A DNA stretch of 56,038 nucleotides from Paenibacillus glucanolyticus NBRC 15330 (GCF_004000885.1 NZ_BIMC01000030.1:1-56038), one strand, 5' to 3'; counted from the first letter of the stretch, positions 1-9,070 are shown. A program made the numbers and translations. The notes: generated by a model from the letters alone, not told the origin.

Positions 1-175
1 ATGCTCCATCACCCAACAAACCAAAGGCTTGTACATGATGATTTCGCAATGGATTTTACAAGTAAAATCCTTACTCACTCGTTGTTCAGTTTTCAAAGAT
101 CAATCGTTTTTTGTTTGTCATCCGCATCTCAGCGGCGACTTTTATAATATATCATACTAGCTTGCTGTTGGTCAA
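1..175 (-). promoter_or_regulatory. rRNA operon promoter and 16S leader (partial)
   Basis: On the minus strand a -35 TTGACC (170-175) is followed, after an 18-nt spacer, by a -10 TATATT (146-151). Downstream comes a leader with the boxA-like element TGATCTTTGAAAAC (89-102), a hallmark of rRNA leaders in Bacillus and relatives. In B. subtilis bofA is followed by rrnA, so the 16S gene should begin just beyond position 1. No mature rRNA sequence lies in the window. The exact start point is inferred. Confidence 0.8.
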
Positions 176-285
176 GAAGTTTTTTTGATTTTTTTCAATC
201 AATCTTCTGCCTAACCGGTCAATCTTTTACACCCCAAATCAAACGGGCGAACATTAATGTATCATAGATTATAAGCATGCGTCAA

Positions 286-552
286 CTACCCTAATAAAGT
301 TATTTTTAAACCGACCAAGAGAGCTACGCCAGGCAGACCCAATACCATTACAGTTCCAATGGTCATTGGATTCAGGGGAATGTAAGTCTCCGCCGCTAAA
401 CCAGTGAAATTCACAATATAAATCGCCACCGCAGAGAGAGCAAGATGAGCGCCAAATACAGTTAACCAACCCAGCCCGAGTTTCTTTCTGAAGATGATAT
501 AGATGAGCAATAATAGCGATATGCTTAGAACCCCTAGAACAACCAGTTTCAT
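286..552 (-). CDS. bofA: BofA, inhibitor of pro-sigma-K processing
   Basis: The 88-residue protein is very hydrophobic, with an N-terminal membrane helix (about residues 3-21) and a second hydrophobic half rich in Gly and Pro, as in B. subtilis BofA (87 aa). In that organism BofA, with SpoIVFA, holds the SpoIVFB protease inactive in the outer forespore membrane until the forespore signal arrives, so it times sigma-K activation in the mother cell. The start is an ATG preceded by AGGAGGAG. It follows yaaL by 47 nt and precedes an rRNA operon, the B. subtilis order recR-yaaL-bofA-rrnA. Identification rests on length, hydropathy and synteny together. Confidence 0.9.
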   Translation of the reverse strand: MKLVVLGVLSISLLLLIYIIFRKKLGLGWLTVFGAHLALSAVAIYIVNFTGLAAETYIPLNPMTIGTVMVLGLPGVALLVGLKITLLG

Positions 553-599
553 AGATACTCCTCCTTCATATGGTATAAGAACCGCAACAGCGGCCTCTT

Positions 600-890
600 T
601 TAGCCATTCTCTCTCTTCTGCTCGATATACTGCATCTGCGCCCCATCCAGGTTGAGCTGCTTGGCCTGTTTGAGATTCATCTGGTATTTACGTTCCGCTG
701 CCTCCAGCATGTAGATGGCATAATCAATCTGATCCTGACCCGTAGCCTCTTGAAATAGCAGATGAGCACGTTCCCACTCCATCTGGGATCTCCGAACATC
801 CATGAATACATGCCACATCCGCTCTTGATCCTCAATCGTGATGTAGGTTTCTTCCTCTCGCTTCTTCGACTGCTTCCACCATATCTTCAT
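600..890 (-). CDS. yaaL: YaaL-like DUF2508 family protein
   Basis: The 96-residue protein is small, charged and predicted helical, rich in Glu, Gln, Lys and Trp, with no signal peptide or membrane segment. Its position between recR and bofA and its composition match the YaaL (DUF2508) family, whose function is unknown. An in-frame start lies 60 nt further upstream, but the ATG at 888-890 is chosen because AGGAG sits about 10 nt before it. A terminator at 1027-1063 separates it from recR, so yaaL-bofA probably have their own promoter, which I could not place. Confidence 0.78.
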   Translation of the reverse strand: MKIWWKQSKKREEETYITIEDQERMWHVFMDVRRSQMEWERAHLLFQEATGQDQIDYAIYMLEAAERKYQMNLKQAKQLNLDGAQMQYIEQKRENG

Positions 891-1026
891 TCTGCTCACT
901 CTCCTATGAATATGAATGTTTGGCACTGCCATTATGACCGTCTGTAACATTCATATCGAGAGGAGGACAAACTTAGAACCAAAACAAATCTTCCCTACTC
1001 TACTTTCTGCACAGCAAAAAGACAAA

Positions 1027-1063
1027 GAAAAAACGAGCCATCAGAATACCTTCTAATGCTCGT
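1027..1063 (-). terminator. Terminator after recR
   Basis: The minus strand reads ACGAGCATtAGAAG, then the loop, and the complementary arm ending in GCTCGT, followed by TTTTTTC. This is a long Rho-independent hairpin ending the dnaX-ebfC-recR transcript before yaaL. Confidence 0.85.
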
Positions 1064-1204
1064 TCGTGTTCAGGGATTTAAGACCACCTATCCCTATACC
1101 ATTATTCTTTTGAAAAAAACACTGCTGCAGCAACGCCTAATGTCCCTCCCTAATGTAAGCAAGGATTCATTTAAATTAAGCTGCGCAGGGATGGTGAGAA
1201 CATA

Positions 1205-1804
1205 TTAGTTCAATTCACGCCGTCCTTCGAGCGCCTTGGACAAGGTTACTTCATCCGCATACTCCAAGTCGCCGCCCACAGGAAGTCCATGAGCAATTCG
1301 GGTCACTTTAATATCAAATGGACGGACAAGCCGCGATATGTACATCGCCGTCGCCTCACCTTCAATATTCGCATTCGTGGCCAAAATCAATTCTTTCACT
1401 CTCTCGTCGCTAAGGCGCGTAAGCAGCTCCTTGAGACGAATTTCGTCCGGTCCAATACCCTCCATGGGAGATATCGCTCCATGAAGAACGTGATAGTAGC
1501 CGTCAAATTCCTTCGTACGCTCCATCGCCACGAGATCTTTTGCATCCTGTACTACGCAGATGGTGGAGGGATCCCGGGTCTTGTCCTGGCATACCCGGCA
1601 CGGATCCGTATCGGTGATATTGCAGCAGACAGAGCAGTAATGCAGATTCCTTTTGACGCTGACTAACGCTTTGGCAAAATCAATAACATCATCTTCCTTC
1701 ATGTTCAGAACATGAAAAGCCAGGCGGGCGGCCGTTTTCGGCCCCACACCCGGCAGTCGCGTAAAGGCGTCAATGAGCTTCGCGATCGGTTCAGGATAGT
1801 ACAA
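1205..1804 (-). CDS. recR: Recombination mediator RecR
   Basis: At 199 residues this is full-length RecR. An N-terminal helix-hairpin-helix (LPGVGPKTAARLAFH, about residues 17-31) is followed by a four-cysteine zinc finger (CSVCCNITDTDPCRVC, about 57-72) and a Toprim domain with VVQDAKDL and IEGEATAMY. RecR works with RecO/RecF to load RecA onto SSB-coated single strands during gap repair. The start is TTG, 9 nt after AAGGAG. It lies 25 nt behind ebfC in a dnaX-ebfC-recR operon, an arrangement conserved across many bacteria. Confidence 0.97.
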   Translation of the reverse strand: MYYPEPIAKLIDAFTRLPGVGPKTAARLAFHVLNMKEDDVIDFAKALVSVKRNLHYCSVCCNITDTDPCRVCQDKTRDPSTICVVQDAKDLVAMERTKEFDGYYHVLHGAISPMEGIGPDEIRLKELLTRLSDERVKELILATNANIEGEATAMYISRLVRPFDIKVTRIAHGLPVGGDLEYADEVTLSKALEGRRELN

Positions 1805-1829
1805 ATGTAACTACTCCTTCTAGGTTAGA

Positions 1830-2141
1830 TTAGAACAAGCCCGGGATTTTCATGCCGCCTGTAAATTTGCCCATATCGGCATTTGCGATTTCTTCTGCCT
1901 TGGCAAGTGCGTCATTAACCGCTGTGAGCACCAAGTCCTGCAGCATTTCCACGTCATCCGGATCAACTGCCTCCGGCTTGATGTTGATGGACAGAATTTG
2001 CTTGTGCCCACTCACTTCTACGGTAACCACGCCTCCGCCGGAAGTGCCTTCAACGGTTTTGGTAGCCAGCTCTTCCTGAGCTTTCAGCATTTGCTCCTGC
2101 ATCTTTTTCACTTGCTTCATCATTTGGTTCATATTATTCAT
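1830..2141 (-). CDS. ebfC: YbaB/EbfC nucleoid-associated protein
   Basis: The 103-residue protein begins MNNMNQMMKQVKKMQEQM and matches YaaK of B. subtilis and YbaB/EbfC elsewhere: a helix, a central beta sheet containing the Gly-rich turn EGTSGGGVVTVEVSGH, and a C-terminal helix ending GGMKIPGLF. The family forms tweezer-like dimers that bind DNA. The ATG is preceded by AAGGAG at 9 nt. It lies 40 nt after dnaX and 25 nt before recR, which supports co-transcription with both. Confidence 0.95.
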   Translation of the reverse strand: MNNMNQMMKQVKKMQEQMLKAQEELATKTVEGTSGGGVVTVEVSGHKQILSINIKPEAVDPDDVEMLQDLVLTAVNDALAKAEEIANADMGKFTGGMKIPGLF

Positions 2142-2181
2142 GTTTCATCTCTCCTTATAATAGGGTGCACGCAGTCACGTG

Positions 2182-3903
2182 CTAGTCTTTTATGACAACG
2201 AGGTCTTCCCCAAATAACTGGATCGCCTCATCAATCCATGGTTTTTCTCCACCGGCTTCAGCATCAGCCACCTCGTGCTCCAGCTTAAGCTCTTCTGCCT
2301 GAGGCTTGCCTGCTCCTTCAACCGCGTCGCTCCAGTCACGAAGCATCATCGTCACCAGATGATACGGCTTGCCGAGCGTAGAATCAAGCACCCCTTCAAT
2401 CACCTGCTTATTGGCAGGTTTCTCGGTCGTTTCGCGGTGGATGTTGTTTTTGAAAGCGACAAGCACCTTGTCCTCCCATACGGACACCGGCTCTCCATCC
2501 ATCAGCCACGCGTGGACCGTAACCTTCTCCTCTTTTACATTCTGGAGTATTTGAGCCCACTGCCGCTGAACTGCGGTGTACTCTTCCCCGGTTCGGGAAG
2601 CTACATACTGATCCATATGCTGCGGAATCTTGGCTGATGATGCTGCTTTCGGCGCTGGTGTACGGGTAGACTTGGCAGCTTCCCGTTGGTTCGACGCTGG
2701 AACACCGTTCTGCATCAGGCGTTCCAGCTTCTTCTCGAGCGCGGCTACATGCTGCTTCAACTGAGCCAGCTCCCCGGCGTCGACTGTACCATGGGCACTT
2801 GTTGCCCCACCCGCGGATTGAGGAATACCGGAAAGCTTAAGCAGGGCTACCTCAAACAAGGTTTGCGGCTGCGAGGCGTACTTCATCTCACTCTGATAGC
2901 GGCTCAGCGTATCAATCATCTGAAATAATTCATCGCGGCTGAAGGCATTGGCCATTTCCTGAAATTCTGCCGGATTCAGAACCCGGTCGGTCAGTTTGTC
3001 GGCATCGGGCACCATCTTGATCATAAGCAAATCACGGAAATAATACAGGAGATTCTCCATGCACTTGTCGGCACTTTTTCCCTCCTGCATAAACTGCTCC
3101 ACGATTTGCAGCACGAGCCCGGCATCCCCCTGTTTCACGGCGCTGGCAAGACGCCCAAACTGCTCCGAGGCAATACCACCCGTCATGTCCATGACCTGTT
3201 GATAAGACACCGTGCCACCGGTAAACGAAGCGATCTGATCCAGAATACTCAGTGCATCACGCATACCGCCATCCGATAGACGGGCAATATACTGCAGCGC
3301 TTCATGATCTGCCGTAATTCCCTCTTCCCCGCAAATCTGCTGCAATCGACCGGTTTGCTCATCAAGGGAGACCCTCCGAAAATCAAACCGCTGACAGCGT
3401 GAAATAATCGTTGCAGGAAGTCTATGGGGCTCTGTTGTCGCTAGTATAAACATCACGTGTGCCGGCGGCTCCTCCAGCGTTTTCAATAAGGCATTGAATG
3501 CTTCCGTCGTCAACATGTGCACTTCATCGATAATATAAACTTTACGCCGGACCTCGGTCGGTGCGTATTTGACCTTCTCCCGCAAATCACGGATCTCCTC
3601 GACACCGCGGTTGGATGCAGCGTCGATCTCCTGAACATCCATAACAGCTCCGGACGTTATCCGCCGGCAGGCTTCGCATTCGTTGCAGGGTTCCTCAGCC
3701 GGACCATGCTCGCAGTTCACGGCTTTGGCCAAAATTTTAGCGGCACTGGTCTTGCCCGTACCCCGTGGACCGCTGAACAGGTAGGCATGGGAAACCCGCT
3801 GCTCGCGAATGGCATTCTGCAGGGTCTGGATAATATGCTGCTGGCCCACCATGTCACCGAATGACTGCGGTCGCCAAGCACGATATAACGCGATATGTTC
3901 CAC
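2182..3903 (-). CDS. dnaX: DNA polymerase III subunit gamma/tau
   Basis: The 573-residue protein opens with the clamp-loader AAA+ module: Walker A GPRGTGKT (about 45-52), a four-Cys zinc site (CEHGPAEEPCNECEAC), Walker B IIDEVHML and an SRC arginine finger. A Lys/Ala-rich linker then leads to a C-terminal tau-like domain. The protein loads the beta clamp and ties polymerase to helicase. The start is GTG (3901-3903) behind GAGGG. A promoter TTGCTA (4074-4079), 16 nt, TATAGA (4052-4057) is plausible, with a nearby alternative -10 TATAAT at 4040-4045. I saw no slippery heptamer suggesting a frameshifted gamma form. Confidence 0.97.
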   Translation of the reverse strand: MEHIALYRAWRPQSFGDMVGQQHIIQTLQNAIREQRVSHAYLFSGPRGTGKTSAAKILAKAVNCEHGPAEEPCNECEACRRITSGAVMDVQEIDAASNRGVEEIRDLREKVKYAPTEVRRKVYIIDEVHMLTTEAFNALLKTLEEPPAHVMFILATTEPHRLPATIISRCQRFDFRRVSLDEQTGRLQQICGEEGITADHEALQYIARLSDGGMRDALSILDQIASFTGGTVSYQQVMDMTGGIASEQFGRLASAVKQGDAGLVLQIVEQFMQEGKSADKCMENLLYYFRDLLMIKMVPDADKLTDRVLNPAEFQEMANAFSRDELFQMIDTLSRYQSEMKYASQPQTLFEVALLKLSGIPQSAGGATSAHGTVDAGELAQLKQHVAALEKKLERLMQNGVPASNQREAAKSTRTPAPKAASSAKIPQHMDQYVASRTGEEYTAVQRQWAQILQNVKEEKVTVHAWLMDGEPVSVWEDKVLVAFKNNIHRETTEKPANKQVIEGVLDSTLGKPYHLVTMMLRDWSDAVEGAGKPQAEELKLEHEVADAEAGGEKPWIDEAIQLFGEDLVVIKD

Positions 3904-4147
3904 TGTGCTTTACCCTCTTTCAACTTCCACTTCACGAAGATTAATAACTAATCGGTATAGACTGCAGCCCCATCTCCGTGTGCGTTGCTCTTACTTTCAT
4001 GGTCAATCTCAACCTGAAAAAGCGTGAGTTAACGGTTATATTATACTACATTCTATACTACTTTCCCCTGCCTTAGCAAAACGTTTACTTGGAAATCTTT
4101 ATCCAAGTTAGCATGAAGGATTTCCCTCGATATCAGGCAGCCTCGAC

Positions 4148-4178
4148 AAAAAACACCCTTGCCAATGGCAAAGGTGTT
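4148..4178 (-). terminator. Terminator of the SRP RNA gene
   Basis: On the minus strand the hairpin ACACCTTTGCC/GGCAAGGGTGT is followed by TTTTTTG, just 3' of the SRP RNA and before the dnaX promoter. Confidence 0.88.
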
Positions 4179-4190
4179 ATGTGCAGTTAT

Positions 4191-4467
4191 GTATACCGTG
4201 CACCTGTTATTGATAATTGCGATCCGAGCGGCAATCCTGAACAACAACTCGGGCTAGGCACCCCTCCGGCACAAAAGCGATCTTGCTTATGGCTGCTTCC
4301 TTCCGGACCTGACCAGGTTCACAAGTGCTCATTGCGGAGGACCCAACCGTCAACATTGAGTGCAGGGACCAGCCTCACATCGACAATACCTCTAACAGGA
4401 ATTCAACCTCGCTACAGCGGATTGCGAGTTACAGGGCACCGCTACCTCCCCGTCTAGCACGGCGAAC
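4191..4467 (-). ncRNA. scr: Signal recognition particle RNA, long Bacillus type
   Basis: The minus strand contains the universal SRP core TCAGGTCCGGAAGGAAGCAG, including the GGAA tetraloop and the symmetric loop bound by Ffh. Upstream are the Alu-domain segments GGGGAGGTAGCGGTGCCCTG and TTGGGTCCTCCGCAATG. The 5' end (GCCGTGC) can pair with the 3' end (GCACGGT), giving a molecule of about 277 nt, close to the 271-nt B. subtilis scRNA. It lies directly upstream of dnaX, as in B. subtilis. Ends are estimated from this pairing. Confidence 0.96.
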
Positions 4468-4470
4468 TTT

Positions 4471-4499
4471 AGTATATCGCATGGCTATCAAAAAAGCAA
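4471..4499 (-). promoter_or_regulatory. SigA promoter of scr
   Basis: On the minus strand -35 TTGCTT (4494-4499), a 17-nt spacer and -10 TATACT (4471-4476) lie immediately before the predicted 5' end of the SRP RNA. Confidence 0.75.
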
Positions 4500-4541
4500 C
4501 CGACGGAAGAAGTTACAAGGCATATCACGCCTATAGACAGA

Positions 4542-4575
4542 CAAAAACCCTTCGGCCATAGGGGCGAAGGGTTTG
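4542..4575 (-). terminator. Terminator of rpmE
   Basis: On the minus strand AACCCTTCG and CGAAGGGTT form a GC-rich stem ending in TTTTTGT, 5 nt after the rpmE stop. Confidence 0.85.
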
Positions 4576-4579
4576 TTTA

Positions 4580-4777
4580 TTAGATACCGTATTTCTTTTT
4601 GAATCTATCAACACGACCGCCAGCATCCAGGAATTTCTGTTTACCTGTGAAGAACGGATGACAGTTCGAGCAAATCTCTACACGAAGATCTGGTTTTACA
4701 GAACCTGTTTCAAACGTATTACCGCAAGCACAAGTAACTGTAGTAACGTGATATTTCGGTTGAATATCTTGTTTCAT
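4580..4777 (-). CDS. rpmE: 50S ribosomal protein L31
   Basis: The 65-residue protein is the zinc-containing L31 form: CACG near the N terminus and CSNCHP after VEI supply the CxC and CxxC zinc ligands, and the end RVDRFKKKYGI is typical. It sits on the large subunit near the inter-subunit bridge. An in-frame GTG 12 nt upstream is part of the ribosome-binding site AGAGGTG, so the ATG at 4775-4777, with 9-nt spacing, is preferred. The gene has its own promoter (4844-4872) and terminator. Zinc-dependent L31 is often paired with a zinc-free paralogue elsewhere, which is not in this window. Confidence 0.96.
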   Translation of the reverse strand: MKQDIQPKYHVTTVTCACGNTFETGSVKPDLRVEICSNCHPFFTGKQKFLDAGGRVDRFKKKYGI

Positions 4778-4843
4778 TGTAGCTTTCACCTCTTTCCGCC
4801 CTGAGCCTCATGCGGACCCAGAGTTATATGGACACATAAACCG

Positions 4844-4872
4844 AGTATATCACGAGCATATTGATTGCGCAA
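4844..4872 (-). promoter_or_regulatory. SigA promoter of rpmE
   Basis: -35 TTGCGC (4867-4872), a 17-nt spacer and -10 TATACT (4844-4849) on the minus strand, about 65 nt before the rpmE start. Confidence 0.65.
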
Positions 4873-4955
4873 TAGCCCATACACAAAACATCAGACAAGT
4901 TCACAAATGGAATTTCACCCTGTTTTTAGCAGATAAACAACGGGCCATATACCGG

Positions 4956-6233
4956 TTAAATCAGAGACGTTCTCTTCTTCGGTCTTGCCTGTCCGGCAGG
5001 AGGTACATGAGTGTAGGATCCAATGACCACATCAGGTAATTCCTCTTGCATAATCTCAATGGCCTGCTTCATCCCGAGAATCTCGCCTTGTGCAGGCGGA
5101 ATGAGCTGGAGATAGCTTTCAGGGTCGATATTAAGATTACGAAGCTGGATTAATTTAAGCCCAGTACGCCGGGCAAACTCAATCATGGCTTCCAGCTCTT
5201 CCTCGCGATCGGTTACGCCGGGGAAGATCAGATAGTTGATGGAAGTATACACGCCTTGGTCGGTTGCATAGCGAAGGGACTTCTCCACATTAGCGAGCGT
5301 ATATCCTCTTGGTTTGTAGTATGCGTTATAATGGCCATCCAATGCACTGATGGTACTCACTCGCATCAAGTCAAGGCCCGCATCCACGATGCCGCGGATA
5401 AAATCGGTCAAACCCGCATTGGTATTAATATTGATATATCCCATATCCGTCTGTGACCGAACTTCTCTCATCGCTTCGATAATGATCTTCGCTTGTGTGG
5501 AAGGCTCACCCTCACAACCTTGGCCAAAGCTGATGATGGACTCCGGTGTTTTCAGATGTTCCAGCATCACCTGCACCAGCTCATCTACCCTCGGGCGGAA
5601 ATTCATCCGGGTCTGAGGGGCGACAAAGCCGCTGTCATCCGGCTGTTCCGAGATACACCCGAAACAGCCTGCATTACAGGAATAGGATACGGGAACCGCA
5701 CCCTCCCAGCGATTCAGGAACGTGTTCGATGCCGTGAGGCATTCGTATCCCAATGCACAGTTGGACAGATGCTCATAGAGCCGGTTCTCCGGATATTTCT
5801 CCTTCAGAGCCTTAACCCCAAGCTCAAGATCATTCAAATCGCAATTCATTGGATTCCACTTCTCAGGGTCATCGGACAAGCGCGCAGTTGTGTAGAATGC
5901 GCCATCCTTCCACACGACAGCCGAATAACCGAAGAGCGGCAGCTTGTATTCCTTGTCTGACTTCACATAGCCTGGCAAGCACAATCGGGTATAGCCTTGC
6001 GGCAAAAGCGCTCCGACAGCTGTATACCCGTCTTCAAGCGGCATCATTTCACCGGTCTCAGGATCCATCCCGATGGCTCGGGTACTCGGAAGGCCGACCA
6101 GCGTAGCCCCATCTGGCAGAGGTATCAATTCATCATCCAATATTTCAACGATCATATCCCCACTGCGGGCAAGCCCGTACAGCTCAGAATGGTCGTATAC
6201 GTTCCCTTGTTCATCTGCATAAACCAAATACAT
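4956..6233 (-). CDS. Radical SAM protein of unknown function
   Basis: The 425-residue protein carries a radical SAM cluster CNAGCFGC (Cys186, Cys190, Cys193; CX3CX2C), followed by a glycine-rich strand with SFGQGCEGEPS and a barrel-like run (YININTN, MRVSTIS, YLIFPGV, LIQLRNLN). About 180 N-terminal residues precede the cluster, an unusually long extension containing extra cysteines (NCALGYEC) that could hold a second metal site. I see no C-terminal SPASM cysteines. It starts with ATG behind AGGAG, 32 nt after rho, with no terminator between, so it is likely co-transcribed with rho. The enzyme class is clear; the substrate is not. Confidence 0.85.
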   Translation of the reverse strand: MYLVYADEQGNVYDHSELYGLARSGDMIVEILDDELIPLPDGATLVGLPSTRAIGMDPETGEMMPLEDGYTAVGALLPQGYTRLCLPGYVKSDKEYKLPLFGYSAVVWKDGAFYTTARLSDDPEKWNPMNCDLNDLELGVKALKEKYPENRLYEHLSNCALGYECLTASNTFLNRWEGAVPVSYSCNAGCFGCISEQPDDSGFVAPQTRMNFRPRVDELVQVMLEHLKTPESIISFGQGCEGEPSTQAKIIIEAMREVRSQTDMGYININTNAGLTDFIRGIVDAGLDLMRVSTISALDGHYNAYYKPRGYTLANVEKSLRYATDQGVYTSINYLIFPGVTDREEELEAMIEFARRTGLKLIQLRNLNIDPESYLQLIPPAQGEILGMKQAIEIMQEELPDVVIGSYTHVPPAGQARPKKRTSLI

Positions 6234-6265
6234 GTTGATCTCCTATTCTCCGGTTGTTCAGGGCT

Positions 6266-7594
6266 TTACGTCTGAGGTGCCGTCGCTGCAGATGCACGCG
6301 ATGGACGTCTGGCCGACTGGCCCTGAGTCCCGGTTCCGCTGCTGCTGTTGGCATTAACATCAAATGAAGCCAAGAATTCCGCATTGTTCTTGCTGTCGCG
6401 CATTTTTTTGAGGAACCCTTCCACAAAGTCAGCGGAATCGTTCATATTTTTACGGATTGCCCAAATGGTGTCCAGTTCATCCTTGTTCAGCAGCACCTCT
6501 TCACGCCGTGTACCCGAGCGACGAATGTCGATTGCCGGGAAAATACGACGTTCCGCGAAACGGCGGTCCAAATGCAGCTCCATATTGCCTGTTCCTTTAA
6601 ATTCCTCATAAATGATATCATCCATCCGGGACCCGGTTTCAACCAAGGCAGTAGCGAGTATGGTCAGACTTCCGCCTTCTTCCACGTTACGCGCAGACCC
6701 GAAGAAACGCTTCGGACGATGGAATGCCGCAGGATCAATACCGCCGCTTAGCGTTCTGCCGGAAGGAGGAATGACCAGGTTGTATGCACGGGCAAGACGG
6801 GTAATGCTGTCCAGCAAAATAACAACGTCCTTCTTATGCTCCACCAGCCGCAATGCACGCGACAATACCAGTTCCGCAACCTTGATATGGTTCTCCGGAA
6901 GCTCGTCGAACGTTGAAGCAACCACCTCGCCCTTTACGGAACGCTGCATATCCGTTACTTCTTCTGGCCGTTCATCGATGAGTAAAACAAACAGTTCAAT
7001 CTCTGGATTGTTGGTTGAGATGCTGTTGGCGATTTCTTTCAAGAGGAGCGTTTTCCCTGCTTTTGGCGGCGCCACGATCAAACCGCGTTGTCCTAAACCT
7101 ACAGGTGCAAGCAAATCCATAATTCGGGTTGACAACTGATTAGGGGATGTTTCAAGAACAAGCTTTTCTTGCGGATAAAGAGGAGTCAAGGCTGGGAAGT
7201 GCAAGCGTTCCGCTGCAACGGCTGGATTCTCTCCATTTACGGCGTTAACCTGCAGCAGTCCGAAGTAACGTTCGTTCTCTTTAGGTGTTCGGCATTTGCC
7301 TGAGACCAAATCTCCGGTCCGTAAATCAAATTTGCGAATTTGGGATGCCGAGATGTATATGTCCTCCGTGCTTGGCAAATAGTTAATCGGTCTAAGGAAG
7401 CCGTATCCTTCCGGCAAAATCTCAAGTACGCCCTCCATAAACATCAAGCCGCTCTGTTCCGCCTGGGCTCGGAGAATCGCAAATATCAGTTCTTTTTTCT
7501 TCAACTGGCCATAATAAGGAATCTGATATTTCTTGGCCAGCTTATACAGATCCGTCAGCTTCATGCCTTCCAAATCGGATATTTGTAAATCCAT
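6266..7594 (-). CDS. rho: Transcription termination factor Rho
   Basis: The 442-residue protein has the N-terminal helical domain (LTDLYKLAKKYQIPYYG), the CSD-like RNA-binding domain (EGYGFLRP), then the RecA-type motor with Walker A PPKAGKTLL, the Q-loop and R-loop region (SGGIDPAAFHRPKRFFG) and the arginine region SRMDDIIYEEFKGTGN. The C-terminal 30 residues are low complexity, rich in Ser, Ala, Gly and Arg. Rho is a hexameric RNA helicase that ends untranslated transcripts. Its position between murA and rpmE matches B. subtilis. The ATG is preceded by AGGTGG. No strong promoter is visible, and read-through from murA is possible. Confidence 0.97.
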   Translation of the reverse strand: MDLQISDLEGMKLTDLYKLAKKYQIPYYGQLKKKELIFAILRAQAEQSGLMFMEGVLEILPEGYGFLRPINYLPSTEDIYISASQIRKFDLRTGDLVSGKCRTPKENERYFGLLQVNAVNGENPAVAAERLHFPALTPLYPQEKLVLETSPNQLSTRIMDLLAPVGLGQRGLIVAPPKAGKTLLLKEIANSISTNNPEIELFVLLIDERPEEVTDMQRSVKGEVVASTFDELPENHIKVAELVLSRALRLVEHKKDVVILLDSITRLARAYNLVIPPSGRTLSGGIDPAAFHRPKRFFGSARNVEEGGSLTILATALVETGSRMDDIIYEEFKGTGNMELHLDRRFAERRIFPAIDIRRSGTRREEVLLNKDELDTIWAIRKNMNDSADFVEGFLKKMRDSKNNAEFLASFDVNANSSSGTGTQGQSARRPSRASAATAPQT

Positions 7595-7745
7595 TCAATA
7601 ACCACCTATTCAATTATTTGTTTCTGTCGCAGCAGAACCTGCTGTCATGTAGTCTATTATTCTATGAGAGCTTTACTAGGAGCATTACCCAAATCAGAGG
7701 GAGATATGCAGTTCGGTCCACATATTTCCCTCATTTTGGAAAAAA

Positions 7746-9005
7746 TCACTCTTCCTCGGTCTCACGCCATACGTCAGCACCCAGCATTCGCAGATTGGAT
7801 ACCAGATGATCATAACCGCGATCAATGAATTCCACGCCACTGACTTCGGTTACCCCTTCGGGTACGGTTAGACCCGCAATGACTAATGCGGCACCTGCGC
7901 GAAGGTCCGTCGCCTTGACTTTGGCTGCGTTCAGCGGCCCGCCTTCAATAATGGCTGAGCGTCCCTCCACACGGATTCTGGCCCCCATGCGAACTAACTC
8001 TGGTACATGTTTAAACCGGTTGCTATATACAAAATCACTGAGGACACTGACGCCTTCTGCTTGGGTGAGCAGGCTGGTCATCGGTGATTGCAAATCCGTT
8101 GCAAATCCAGGATATATAAGAGCCTTCACGTCGGCATGCTGATACCGGTCCTTACCGGTAACGCGAATGCTTTCGTCCAGTTCTTCGATGCCAACGCCCA
8201 TCTCGATCAGCTTGGCCGTAAGGGCTTCAAGATGCTTCGGAATGACGTTGTCGATCAGAACATCACCGCGTGTAGCTGCAGCAGCAATCATATATGTACC
8301 GGCCTGAATCCGGTCTGGAATAATGGAATGACGGCAGCCATGCATCTCGGTTACGCCCTCAATCCGGATGGTCTCCGTCCCGGCGCCCTTGATGACAGCT
8401 CCCATGGAATTTAATAGTGTAGCAACATCTATAATTTCAGGCTCTTTCGCCGCATTTTCGATAATTGTGGAGCCTTTGGCCTTGGCAGCCGCCAGCATAA
8501 TGTTAATGGTTGCACCAACACTGCTTACATCCAGATATATCTTAGCGCCCCGCAGCTCTTTGGCGTGCAGATGAATCGAACCGTGTTCATTGGTCACGGT
8601 CGCACCCAGGGCTTCAAAGCCCTTAATGTGCTGGTCAATGGGACGAGGTTCAAAATTACAGCCGCCCGGCAGTCCGATCACGGCTTCTTTAAATCTTCCA
8701 AGCATGGCGCCCATCATATAGTAGGACGCGCGCAGTTTCTTCACGGGTCCGTTAGGCATCGGAATAGATTTGATATCAGAAGGGTCAATTCTCATCTGAT
8801 TGCCTTCCCATGAAACTTGACCGCCTAACTCTTCCAGTATCTCAGCATAAACAGCTACATCGCTGAGAAGCGGCAAATTATCAAGTACGACTTCCGATTC
8901 CGCCAGGATTGCGGCGGGAATTAACGCAATTGCACTGTTCTTGGCACCACTGATTGTTACAGTACCTCGCAGTGGGCGTCCACCGCTGATCATCAATTTT
9001 TCCAT
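7746..9005 (-). CDS. murA: UDP-GlcNAc 1-carboxyvinyltransferase (MurA2/MurZ type)
   Basis: The 419-residue protein has the inside-out alpha/beta barrel signatures of MurA: SGAKNS with Lys22 binding UDP-GlcNAc, the active-site loop LPGGCNFEPRPID with catalytic Cys116 (the fosfomycin target), and YPGFATDLQSPM. It transfers enolpyruvate from PEP to UDP-GlcNAc, the first committed step of peptidoglycan synthesis. Its place beside fba and rho corresponds to the second B. subtilis paralogue (murAB/murZ), so another murA copy may lie elsewhere. A -10-like TATAAT (9062-9067) lies immediately after the nested hairpin at 9071-9117, but its -35 is weak. Confidence 0.95.
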   Translation of the reverse strand: MEKLMISGGRPLRGTVTISGAKNSAIALIPAAILAESEVVLDNLPLLSDVAVYAEILEELGGQVSWEGNQMRIDPSDIKSIPMPNGPVKKLRASYYMMGAMLGRFKEAVIGLPGGCNFEPRPIDQHIKGFEALGATVTNEHGSIHLHAKELRGAKIYLDVSSVGATINIMLAAAKAKGSTIIENAAKEPEIIDVATLLNSMGAVIKGAGTETIRIEGVTEMHGCRHSIIPDRIQAGTYMIAAAATRGDVLIDNVIPKHLEALTAKLIEMGVGIEELDESIRVTGKDRYQHADVKALIYPGFATDLQSPMTSLLTQAEGVSVLSDFVYSNRFKHVPELVRMGARIRVEGRSAIIEGGPLNAAKVKATDLRAGAALVIAGLTVPEGVTEVSGVEFIDRGYDHLVSNLRMLGADVWRETEEE

Positions 9006-9070
9006 AAGCTTTCGGGTCCCCCTACATCACTTCGCAGCCGGAAATGGTTCTGATAGCCGTCATTATAGTA

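Noticed and set aside
2182..3903. Programmed frameshift in dnaX
   Set aside because: No A-rich slippery heptamer with a downstream stem was apparent at the end of the clamp-loader domain.
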